From Ruoffia tabacinasalis (GTDB lineage: Bacteria > Bacillota > Bacilli > Lactobacillales > Aerococcaceae): a stretch of 64,000 nucleotides of DNA. The position numbers and the translations under genes were made by a program. Positions 46,724 to 56,100 of this stretch are shown piece by piece (position 1 is the stretch's first letter; each line of letters opens with the position of its first letter). The DNA lies in assembly GCF_005864045.1 (NCBI RefSeq), contig NZ_VBSP01000002.1, positions 1 to 64,000 of the forward strand, given 5' to 3'. The notes under the pieces are model-generated. The model did not search any database. It was not told where the DNA came from and worked only from the letters and a program-made list of their open reading frames with translations.

Positions 46724-47014
46724 TTATCTCTGTTTAAACAACGTATTAATACGCTCGGTATTACGAATGGCATCATCTTCCAAATCACCAATTTTTCTTG
46801 TATGTACGTCCAATATTTTGTGAATTTTCTCTCTATCTTTTTGTGAATCTTTCAAATCGTATGTGAGTGCATCAATCGCCTTTTCCAGTGACTTCATCGT
46901 CTGGTCATTTTTGGTGATGGCATTTTTAAAAGGTGTTACGACCAATCTAATCATGCTCCAGATTGTTGCGATAGCACCTGCCCACATAGCAATAAGATTT
47001 AAATCAATTTGCAT
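46724..47014 (-). CDS. XhlA-like coiled-coil membrane protein
   Basis: A 96-residue protein: one N-terminal hydrophobic helix (about 6-27) and a long charged coiled coil (about 38-96). The order holin/XhlA-like/endolysin suggests it helps lysis, as XhlA does in phage-like elements. The family is assigned by layout rather than by strong motifs. Confidence 0.65.
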   Translation of the reverse strand: MQIDLNLIAMWAGAIATIWSMIRLVVTPFKNAITKNDQTMKSLEKAIDALTYDLKDSQKDREKIHKILDVHTRKIGDLEDDAIRNTERINTLFKQR

Positions 47015-47027
47015 TTTTCACGCTCCT

Positions 47028-49217
47028 TTAAACGTTGTTCATCGGATAACCAAAACCAATTTGTTTTTCAAATGACCATTTAATTGCACTTTCTAACGGT
47101 TGGTGGTCAATAGAGTGGGAGAATAGTATGTAGTTTTTACGGTTATTTTGATCCAAACTAATTGAATTGAGTAAGTTGACCACATCCGTGCCAGACATTC
47201 CATCCAATCTGGTTTCAGTTCGGAAATAATGCAATTCTTCAAGCATATCCACGAATCTGTCCGCACTTCTGGCGACATCCAGTCCTACACCTGACAATCC
47301 GCTATTTTCTGTCCGCGCATCATCTGCTGTCAAAGCGCCCATAATTAATCCTTGAGCTTTTAGTGCCGCCAGCCCGCTTTTATTGACGCTAAAAAAGCCA
47401 AATCGAGGTATTAAATCAATGTTATCTTTAGATGCAAACCGCTGAATTTGAGCGTACACACTTTTAACGTTCGCCACAAGCGCACTATCAGTCAGCGTAT
47501 TTGCATAAGTGTCTTCAGCGTCTGAGTGATATCCTAATTTTAACCAGTGTGAATTTTCGGAAAATTCTTGCTTAAATTTATTCGTCATGGCTTCCAAGTT
47601 AAAAGAGTCACCATTTACTTGATTGAAAAGATACAAACTAAAAACCGCTCCATATTGTTCGTGCATGGATTTCATAAAAGCGAAGTCCGCATGATCAAAG
47701 AGAGTTGCGTAGGAACTCGCATTAATAGTCAAATCTTTAAGGACGCTAAAAGTGTCGTCTATACTTATGTGCATGAAATTGTCATTTTGATAACTTATTT
47801 CGAAATTTTTGACAGTGTTAGGCGTCGATTTATTCCCTCGATATGCAAGACCGCACTTTGTGATTTTATCACCTATATACCCGCTTAGGTCATAAGCGCA
47901 TTGAGCTAAGTCGTCAATATAAACAACTACCAGCTTACCCACAATTTTCGCAGTCATCGAAAAAGTTTCATTTTCGCTCGGATAGCTGAATAAGTCGATG
48001 CGTCCATATTTATGTATAATTGGTGCAAAAGTGCCATCGAATTTGTTTAAAGTATAGGCTTCGATGATATTACTTGAGCCGAGCGATAGCCACACAACTC
48101 TGCCGTCGGTACTCTCTATAAAGATTCTATTGGACGAATTTGTTTTTGCTATAAAATTAGCCTTGATATGCGATATTTCCCTTGAGGTGTCAGTGTCTGC
48201 GTAAGCTAACCACTTGTGGTAGCTTGTTGCAATATTCTGACCCAATGCTAAACTATTGTTATCCACAGTCAAATAACCCCTATCGAAGTTCGCACTCGGG
48301 AATCTTTTTAGCCACTCGTTCAATTCCACTTTTGATAAATCTGAAGTACGTGCTGGATGTCGGTTAGTTTTGACATAAATCGTAGAAGATAAGTAATCTC
48401 CTAGATCGTCTTGCATAGTTGACCCAGTTAAATTACTCACACGCACGACGAATTTAGTAGCATCGGGTTTTGATTCGATGATTGACTTGATGTCCATGTC
48501 ATCTGTTTGCCACGACATGTCATGCACAGCTTCGTTATCATCGTTAAAAAATACTACTGTAATTCTATATTTCTTGTCATTGTTTACAAGTGTTTCGTAA
48601 CTGTCGTATATAGGTATAAAGTCCGACGCATAGTTTACAGTAGAGCTTGTATATTCGCCTGCTGAATTTACACTTCGCTTTTTAAATTTTGTAGTTCTAG
48701 GCCAAAAGTCGAAAGTGGATTTTATTTTCGACATCGTGGCGCTATCATCTTGCGGGATTGTTAGCAGGTTAAATTCGGTTTCCTCGCCTCCCTCAATAGC
48801 CGCAAGAACTTCTGAATCTAAATCCTCTAACCTTCTTTTCCGTTCGGCTTCGCTCTTAGTTTGTGCCAACTGCGCGGTAGTTTCATTCAACCTTTCCCCC
48901 AGCGTGTCAAAACCACCTCTCGCCCCCGCAATTTCAGGTAGCGAGTAGTAGTCTTGGTCTTTGCTTAGTTCTGTGATGACGTCTGAATATTGTCGGTAGT
49001 ACTCGTTATATAATATTCGAGCCGTTTCACTCACTTCAGACGCATAACTATTTAAAATATCAGCCCATTCTACAATGCGAGCCATGGCTTCTTTTGTATC
49101 TTCTCCGTAGCCTTTCAGCCTTACGTCCCTTGCTATTTGTTGACCTATTGGGCTTATCTTCCCTACTTGTAATGGCAGTGGTTTAGGCCCAATTGGTGTG
49201 TAATCCCATACTGTCAT
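47028..49217 (-). CDS. Phage tail/receptor-binding protein with a polysaccharide-deacetylase-like C-terminal domain
   Basis: 729 residues. The N-terminal 150 are helical and coiled coil (baseplate attachment), the middle (about 170-490) is beta-rich with concanavalin-like strands, and the C-terminal part (about 490-729) has MHISIDDTFSVLKDLT, FSLYLFNQ, WLKLGYHSDAEDT and ILFSHSIDHQPL. This is the layout of a NodB-like deacetylase domain in Lactobacillales surface proteins. The ATGA overlap with the preceding gene shows co-translation. Likely the tip fibre that binds and trims the cell-surface polysaccharide. Confidence 0.78.
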   Translation of the reverse strand: MTVWDYTPIGPKPLPLQVGKISPIGQQIARDVRLKGYGEDTKEAMARIVEWADILNSYASEVSETARILYNEYYRQYSDVITELSKDQDYYSLPEIAGARGGFDTLGERLNETTAQLAQTKSEAERKRRLEDLDSEVLAAIEGGEETEFNLLTIPQDDSATMSKIKSTFDFWPRTTKFKKRSVNSAGEYTSSTVNYASDFIPIYDSYETLVNNDKKYRITVVFFNDDNEAVHDMSWQTDDMDIKSIIESKPDATKFVVRVSNLTGSTMQDDLGDYLSSTIYVKTNRHPARTSDLSKVELNEWLKRFPSANFDRGYLTVDNNSLALGQNIATSYHKWLAYADTDTSREISHIKANFIAKTNSSNRIFIESTDGRVVWLSLGSSNIIEAYTLNKFDGTFAPIIHKYGRIDLFSYPSENETFSMTAKIVGKLVVVYIDDLAQCAYDLSGYIGDKITKCGLAYRGNKSTPNTVKNFEISYQNDNFMHISIDDTFSVLKDLTINASSYATLFDHADFAFMKSMHEQYGAVFSLYLFNQVNGDSFNLEAMTNKFKQEFSENSHWLKLGYHSDAEDTYANTLTDSALVANVKSVYAQIQRFASKDNIDLIPRFGFFSVNKSGLAALKAQGLIMGALTADDARTENSGLSGVGLDVARSADRFVDMLEELHYFRTETRLDGMSGTDVVNLLNSISLDQNNRKNYILFSHSIDHQPLESAIKWSFEKQIGFGYPMNNV

Positions 49218-50617
49218 CTTATCCCTCCTATAGTGTTAAATGTCGTAAGTAATTCTGGTTGTGCTAGCCAATCACTAATTCTGATTGGTTGTTTACCTAA
49301 TGTTATTTCTTGGATACTCATATCAGCAAGGTTTATTTTCATACTCTCAACTCTCATTCGTGTGTTTATATTCAATTCTTCATTTACCACTGTAATCACA
49401 TCACCTATTTTTAGCGATTTGTAGCGACTGTCCATTAAACTTAAATCTGCATATGTGAGTGATAGTGAAGTTATATTTAGAGGTTGGCTATCTAGCCAGT
49501 CTAAACCTCTTTGCATTAGATCATTCGGACTTTCAACGTCATCAAAAGTTTGTTCGCCAACATTTACTCCAAACAACGATATAAGTTGTTCATGTCTTAA
49601 GTATTCTTTGCCATTGTTCACAGAGTTGATGTAAATACTTTTATCTTCTTCATCGATGTCTGCAGTCGGTCCAGCAATATTACTACCTGCCACGCGGTAC
49701 CAATAAACAGGTGCACCGCTGTAGGCCCATACTGTACTGTTCGCATTACTTGATACACCAATTCCGTTAAAACGGCTTGAACAGTGGATGGCTTGCGTTT
49801 CATTTAGCGCAAAACCAGTGTGTCCATAAGCGTTATTTGAACCACCTTTATTTCCCGATACAAAAATATCTCCCATGCGAACATCGTTTCTGTTAATGGG
49901 AATTAATAGGTCGCCTTCCATGCTGTATAAAGTTTCTGTATTACCGACAAAGGGGATTGGGAAACCTGCATGTTGTAAGGCGTAAAAAACGGCACTTGAA
50001 CAGTCATAACTGTTAGGTCCATTCCTGAACTTCATGGAATAAGTAACCTTACCTTGTCGTGCTTGCATCCATTCAATAGCCTTTGATATCTGGCCACCAT
50101 TCTCAACAATGACTGGGCCACTACTTCCATCAGACGACCCTGTAAATTCTTTAAGCCATCTGGTTGCGTGTGTTCCTCTATCTGGTTGATACTGGTTTGC
50201 TGGCCGTTCAAAGTTTTTCAGAAATGCATCAGCTAAAGTTACTTCGGATTGCGTACTTGTTTTAAAAGTTGCAAAACTAAAATCATACGATTCAGTCGGT
50301 ATCCAGTGTCCAAAATGGTCGCTGTCAATGAGTTCTAATTGCAAGTCCATGTTGCCTGGCGACTTACCAATACTTCTTGCGTAATCGATTATCATGCTAC
50401 CTGGTGTGTATTGCACTAGTCCAAAACCTCTGTTTGCATCGTTGGGGTTTGTTCCCTCCCAAATGCCTGGGTTATGTCCACTCTCTACTTGCGTGTTTCC
50501 AAGTAATGCAGCGACTGCTTGTTCCGACCAACCAAACGCACGGAGTCTATCCCAAATATATTTAGCATTTTCTTTTTGTTCGGCTTCATTCAGCCATCTG
50601 TTTGCACTTACTACCAT
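49214..50617 (-). CDS. Tail tip hydrolase: phage lysozyme plus cysteine amidase plus Tal C-terminal domain
   Basis: 467 residues in three parts. About 10-155: phage tail lysozyme (WSEQAVAALLGNTQVESGHNPG, RGFGLVQYTPG). About 180-310: a cysteine amidase/NlpC-type domain (NSYDCSSAVFYALQHAGF with the catalytic Cys, YGHTGFAL with the His). About 330-467: the C-terminal part of a Tal/gp18-like baseplate hub (INSVNNGKEYLRHEQLISLFG, IGDVITVVNEELN). The preceding gene ends exactly where this hub domain should begin, so Tal is split in two, overlapping by one base (TAATG). Confidence 0.86.
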   Translation of the reverse strand: MVVSANRWLNEAEQKENAKYIWDRLRAFGWSEQAVAALLGNTQVESGHNPGIWEGTNPNDANRGFGLVQYTPGSMIIDYARSIGKSPGNMDLQLELIDSDHFGHWIPTESYDFSFATFKTSTQSEVTLADAFLKNFERPANQYQPDRGTHATRWLKEFTGSSDGSSGPVIVENGGQISKAIEWMQARQGKVTYSMKFRNGPNSYDCSSAVFYALQHAGFPIPFVGNTETLYSMEGDLLIPINRNDVRMGDIFVSGNKGGSNNAYGHTGFALNETQAIHCSSRFNGIGVSSNANSTVWAYSGAPVYWYRVAGSNIAGPTADIDEEDKSIYINSVNNGKEYLRHEQLISLFGVNVGEQTFDDVESPNDLMQRGLDWLDSQPLNITSLSLTYADLSLMDSRYKSLKIGDVITVVNEELNINTRMRVESMKINLADMSIQEITLGKQPIRISDWLAQPELLTTFNTIGGIR

Positions 50618-52185
50618 TATTCTTCACCTTCTTCGTCGCTAGGTGGATTACCAATCGGTATTAAAACAGTTGTGACATTCTCTGGATTAACTTCTAAATT
50701 CGACTGAATTAGGTTTAGTCCAGGCATAATCTTTTCATCTGTTTCATTTTGTATTCTTCGTCTTACATGTAATGTTCGAACTTCTTCAACCTTTGTCCAT
50801 TCTAATTCTGCACCAAACGGATCGAGTAGATACTTTTTAATCGCATCATAAGTGCTGTCTGAATAACTTAGCTCTACATCAATGTATCTAATCTTCTCTG
50901 TATACACCGGTCTGTCACGACCAATAGGTTGAGTTGGTTTAGGTGTTGCACCAAAATCTAAAGCAGACTCATCTATCCATGCGATGTGCGTGCCATTCCA
51001 ATAGATTGCATATCGCTTGTACAATGATGACCACTCACGTGTGGTGTAAGTTTTAGTTTTATAATCAGATGGTATTGTGGTTGGTCTAGTTCCATCAGCT
51101 GACCAATAATAAGTTGTGATACCACTTTTAATTTTTGCTTTTGTCCCAGGCGGATAACTATCCCCAACTTTTACTGGAGCCGTTGATTCTGGCGGTGTTA
51201 CTACTTCAAAATCACGTCCATCAATCTGGACAACATCACTTGATGGGATCCACGCAATAACCGTGCCGTTGTACAGCATTCCGTACATTCCATTAATTAA
51301 ACCATGCGAACTAACTGTGTACGTATATCCGCGATACTCGGATGGGATTGTTTTAGCTCCACCGCCGTCTGAAGCGCCATAATAAGTTGTGACACCCTCT
51401 CGTATCTTAAACTTCGTTCTTGGCGATAACTCCCCGCCTGGTTCAGTTATCTGACCTGGAGACACTGTCGCTTGTGCTTCAACAATATCGTTCTCATTTA
51501 TAAAGCCCTCCTGAGTAGTTACACCACTTGGCCAAGTTCGACTTAACAGATACTGTTTTACGCCGTTCAACATACGTGTGTCTGTTATCGTATGAGCAAC
51601 CCCTTTAGCATAGTTTGCTATATTCAGTGCGTTGCCGTTCCAATCATATATTTTCGTTGTGCTTGGTTTGATAGTCGCGGTGTCACCACTTTGTAGCTCC
51701 ACTTTCACTAATTCAGCTTCTGGACTATCTCCGTAAGCAATATACGTATCAATCTCAACTGTTCCTACAGCGAACTGTTTTTCTGGCTCTACAAGTGAGT
51801 TATGTCTATTTAATAAAAACCTTACCAACTCACTCGGTTTAACCGTCATTTTCTTAGGCATTTGTCTTGAGTCATGCAAAAAAGCGGTACAATCTTCAGC
51901 GATGTACCGTCTTTCGGTTTGATTATCATCAGTAGTTCCTGTTTGAGATAAGATACGTCCTTCAAACATCGTCTCTTTCGTGTCCAAGTTGATAACTTCT
52001 ATCATCGTTTTCATTTCATTTATAAAATCAATGGCTGGATGGTTCCATTCAACCGAAAAATCAAACGAATCAATATCTACAGCAGAAAGAGATAGTTCAA
52101 TATCTTTCAGTCGAGTTACCTCATCGATAGGTGAGTGCGCTCTGACTTTCTCACTACCATTTATAAAATCAGCTTGAAAAGCCAT
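50617..52185 (-). CDS. Tail-associated (Tal-like) protein, N-terminal half, with two SH3-like inserts
   Basis: 522 residues. The N-terminal part (about 1-160) and C-terminal part (about 425-510, ending NVTTVLIPIGNPPSDEEGEE) belong to the gp18/Tal baseplate hub. Between them lie two related SH3-like repeats (about 255-315 and 350-410), each with KFKIREGVTTYYGASD- or KAKIKSGITTYYWSAD-type starts and WIP/WID ends. SH3-like modules usually bind peptidoglycan. The protein lacks its own hydrolase, which the next gene supplies. Confidence 0.85.
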   Translation of the reverse strand: MAFQADFINGSEKVRAHSPIDEVTRLKDIELSLSAVDIDSFDFSVEWNHPAIDFINEMKTMIEVINLDTKETMFEGRILSQTGTTDDNQTERRYIAEDCTAFLHDSRQMPKKMTVKPSELVRFLLNRHNSLVEPEKQFAVGTVEIDTYIAYGDSPEAELVKVELQSGDTATIKPSTTKIYDWNGNALNIANYAKGVAHTITDTRMLNGVKQYLLSRTWPSGVTTQEGFINENDIVEAQATVSPGQITEPGGELSPRTKFKIREGVTTYYGASDGGGAKTIPSEYRGYTYTVSSHGLINGMYGMLYNGTVIAWIPSSDVVQIDGRDFEVVTPPESTAPVKVGDSYPPGTKAKIKSGITTYYWSADGTRPTTIPSDYKTKTYTTREWSSLYKRYAIYWNGTHIAWIDESALDFGATPKPTQPIGRDRPVYTEKIRYIDVELSYSDSTYDAIKKYLLDPFGAELEWTKVEEVRTLHVRRRIQNETDEKIMPGLNLIQSNLEVNPENVTTVLIPIGNPPSDEEGEE

Positions 52186-53198
52186 TACAACACCTCCTTA
52201 CTCCAAACAAATTCAACAACATTATTCTGCCCATAAATTCGGATATCATTCTCGCCAGGTAATAACTGGAATGAGTCATTATGATATTCCGCTTGCCCTG
52301 GAACATCCCCACGCAAGTTATAAAAGTTATTATCACGCTGAATAGTAATTCCTCTCCACGCCGTACCGCTATCAGACGGCACATGTAAAATCTTAGGCGT
52401 TATCGGATGATCACTCACATTAATCAATTTAACATCTAGCCAACGAGTACGTGCTTGAATAATATTCTGGTCTCGCACCCAATAACCATTGCTGAGTTGA
52501 TATTCAGTATTGCCGAACCAGCCATTTGAATGGTTCGTTTCAACTGTTCGTTTCGCGACAATTTCATAAAATGGTTCAGTTTCATAGTGTCGGATGACAT
52601 TATTCACTCCGACAGATTGAATACTTGTCCACGACCCTAATATGACCATCTCACCAATTGGTAACTGTCTAAATGGTAATTGCTGTGTCACTAAATCCGG
52701 TAAAGTAAATTGGACGTCTTGCCAGACATCCCGACTTAAATCAAATGGATTCCACAAGTTATGACCTTCTCTAAACTTAGAAATTTTAAACGGATAAGCA
52801 ATAAACTTAATTTCTGCTTCGCCTGTTTTTAACATATCAGTTTCAAAATTCTCAACACCTTCAACTTCAGCTTCAAAATAATAATACGGAATATTATCTA
52901 TCTCTAGCCTGTTTTTACCGACTGGACTTATAAGCCAGTTAGCTGCTCTTTCAATAATTTGGAGTGTGTTTTTTATGTGTATATTTGAAAAATCAATAAT
53001 GTTAAACCAAACAGTGATTTCACGTTCAGTATATTCTTGAGTGTTTCTACCTTCGTCACTATCAATAATAATATTCGTACCCGGTATCCGAGTTTTCTTT
53101 TTAATTTTCTGCGGAAAACCTATCTGGGGGTCTCGTGGCATAGTCAGTCCTAAGTCTTCATAACTATGTTTCCCATTAAACCAAATTCCATCACTCAT
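52185..53198 (-). CDS. Distal tail protein (Dit)
   Basis: 337 residues, the ring at the tail end that links tube and Tal. Seen: GIWFNGKHSYEDLGLTMPRD at the N-terminus, the RITVWF-type EREITVWFNIID strand and a FKISKFREG hinge, with about 80 residues more than a minimal Dit in the C-terminal half. It lies between the tape measure and Tal and overlaps the Tal gene by one base. Confidence 0.88.
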   Translation of the reverse strand: MSDGIWFNGKHSYEDLGLTMPRDPQIGFPQKIKKKTRIPGTNIIIDSDEGRNTQEYTEREITVWFNIIDFSNIHIKNTLQIIERAANWLISPVGKNRLEIDNIPYYYFEAEVEGVENFETDMLKTGEAEIKFIAYPFKISKFREGHNLWNPFDLSRDVWQDVQFTLPDLVTQQLPFRQLPIGEMVILGSWTSIQSVGVNNVIRHYETEPFYEIVAKRTVETNHSNGWFGNTEYQLSNGYWVRDQNIIQARTRWLDVKLINVSDHPITPKILHVPSDSGTAWRGITIQRDNNFYNLRGDVPGQAEYHNDSFQLLPGENDIRIYGQNNVVEFVWSKEVL

Positions 53199-56100
53199 CG
53201 AGATAGCCCCCTTCGTTTATAAATTCCTAATTGACCCAGTGATTTATCAATCACTTTTACAAAACGTTGTTCTAATTCTTTTAAATCATTATCTTCACGG
53301 ATGACTGGCTGGTCGATATTCACACTTAAATTGATTGTGTCACCGCCACCGCCTTTGCCTTTCATATAATCTTCAATCGCACCCGTCACGCCACGCATTT
53401 TCTCGCGTGAGTTTAAAGGTGTGATACTTACACCACGATCAGTTACGTGGAATAATTCTGGTCCTGCTTCACCAACAATCCCCACATAATCACGTGGTAC
53501 ATTAGATGCACCATTTGCAAACATTCCACCCCATGCAATATTTCCGCCTTCAGCATACGCATCGATGTGGCCACCTGTTGCAAACCCTGCATTTTCACGC
53601 ACTGTTCGGTGTACGGTGGTCAATGTAGATGTCTTGCTGTAAGAATTTGCCATTGCATTATTCCAACCATGCACTAATAATGTGTTCGTGACTATGCCAG
53701 GCACGGCAGTTGTAAGAGTAGATGTTTTGTCTGTCATCGCACCTACTGCTACGTTGTATCCAAGTACTGCTATAGTGTTTAAAGCCATTGAGAATATATT
53801 CGTTTGAATACCAGATGATTTTGACTCTGGTGTCTCGCCTAACGTCGTATTCCATTCATCAGCTTTACCTGCTTCAACATCCGCCTCACCTGCACTAGCA
53901 TGGAACGTCGATGTGACTTCTGGTGATGAGCCCGCAACTGCTTCATTAAATTCCTCTATTTCATCAGCGGTTTCAGGTGCATTGGTTTCTGTCAGAAATT
54001 CTAAAACTTCCCCAACGTCTGCACCTGTATAAGTAGCGATTAAATCTGCTAATTTCTGTTGTGATTCTTCAGTCAGTGCCTCAGTTTCCATTTGCAACGG
54101 ATGTAAACCAAGTTGTGCACTAAAGTAATTAACTAAATTAACGAGTTGCGCTTCAGCATCTGGTGCGTTCGTATCTACTTCCATTGCTAATGACATAAAG
54201 TCAGCGTTGTTCCATAAATCACGCGCTTCAATCGCACCAAGTAATGCTTCGTTGTCTATCTGAGTTTCCAGTACTGCATATTTAACTTCAGGGTCTGTTT
54301 GACGATTCCATTCGCCTGTTAGATATAAAATATTCTCTAACGCTTCGCCACCCTCAGCTTCAGCATAGTAGCGCTTTTGACTAGGTGTCAGTGACTCCCA
54401 ATCAACACCAAGTAACTCAAGTAGCTCATCAATTTCTTCTTTACCGCGCGACTCAACTTGTGCACGTTTCTCTTCTAAGGTGAGATTGTTCCACTCGTTA
54501 GCTAAGTCGGTGAGGTCCATTAGTTCTACTTCGGCCTGACTACCATCTACATAGGCATTCTTAGGCTCTAGTTCTTTAGCACCGTAAGCATCTAGTGCAT
54601 TAATCATGATTTGTAAAGCTTCTTCAGTGGTTTTAGCATTTTTTAAAGCACTTATGGCTTCATCGTCTAAGATCCCCATACGCTTCATGGCTTCGACAGA
54701 AGTGTGTTGAGTTAGGAAGCTCATATTATCCGCCAATAAATTCATAACTTCTTGGTTTTCAGATAACGATTCACCGGTTACTTTAGAGATATTCATCATG
54801 CTCGCCACGAATGAAGCGACATCTTCTTCTTGCAAGACTCGGTTGTTTCTTGACGCTTCCGCAAATATCTCACTAATACTTTGTGTTGATTTTTGAATAC
54901 TTGCTATAGCCTGATCAGTGTAAGAGTTCAATGCTTGTATTTCTTGGTCATACACTTGTTGAGTAATATATTGACCTTCCAATTGTGCATCGAGTTCAGC
55001 TTGACGTACCGTGCGTCGCTCTTCTAAGCCTTCAACAACCGCTTTAGTTACCCCGTCAATGGCTTGTGTTTGAGCAATCGCCCAATCAGCCGTTACGACT
55101 TGTTCTGCTTCGAATAATCTAAATACTTCAGATTGAGTATTTGTTAACATCGTTCCGTAGTTATTAAAAGCAGTTTGGACACGATTTATTTCTTCTTCAC
55201 TCGCTCCAAAATCTTTCATAGAGCGCGTAACGTTATCTAGTCTTAATCTAAATTGATTTAGCCATTCACCTTCAAAGAAGCGATACTCATTCCCACCAAA
55301 TACATTCTCACCGAACATCGCACTGAGTGCATTTTGGGTTTCCGCATTTGCATTTTGAATTTCATCTAATGCATCTTTATAAGCTTGTGTCGTATCTTGG
55401 GCAGAAGCAATAGCTGTTTCACCTAACTCTGAAATTATTCCAATTCCAGCAGTCACACCGTCGAACCAGTCTTGATAAGCTCCTTCGGTTTCTTTCACTG
55501 ATTCAGCATGAGCTCTTACAGGTTCATTAGCTTCATATAATAAGTAAGCACCTACCGCAGCAATAGCCGCTATGGCCACTCCGCTCGCAACCACATATGG
55601 ATTACTGAATAGTGATGCAGCACCTCCAGCCGTTGTTGCACTACCCGGTACTTTGTTTAATTCAGTTGTGACTTTTCCTATGTTGCCTGGCATATCTAGT
55701 ATCGATTTAGGGGTAGTTAATTTACCAATAGTCTTTATTACCTTACCGACACCTGTAATAACTTTTCCTGATACTGATGTTAACCGACCAAATATACTTA
55801 ATACTGGTCCAGCAGCTGCTGCAATTCCAATCCACATTAATATGTTTCTTTGACCAGCTTCGTCCATGTTAGAAAACTCTTCCGCTATATCCGCTAAAGT
55901 TTCAATCCATGGTTCTGCTGCATCTAAGGCAGATGTTAAAGCGTCAGCAATTGGTCCACCAAATTCAATCGCAATATCCGTTAATCTATTCTTTAATACT
56001 TGAACTTTTGCAGCAGTCGTCTCAGCGAACACTGCGAATTCGTCATTTAAAGCCGTGTTTTCAGCGTATGCATCTGAAGATAGACCAATCGCTGTTGCGA

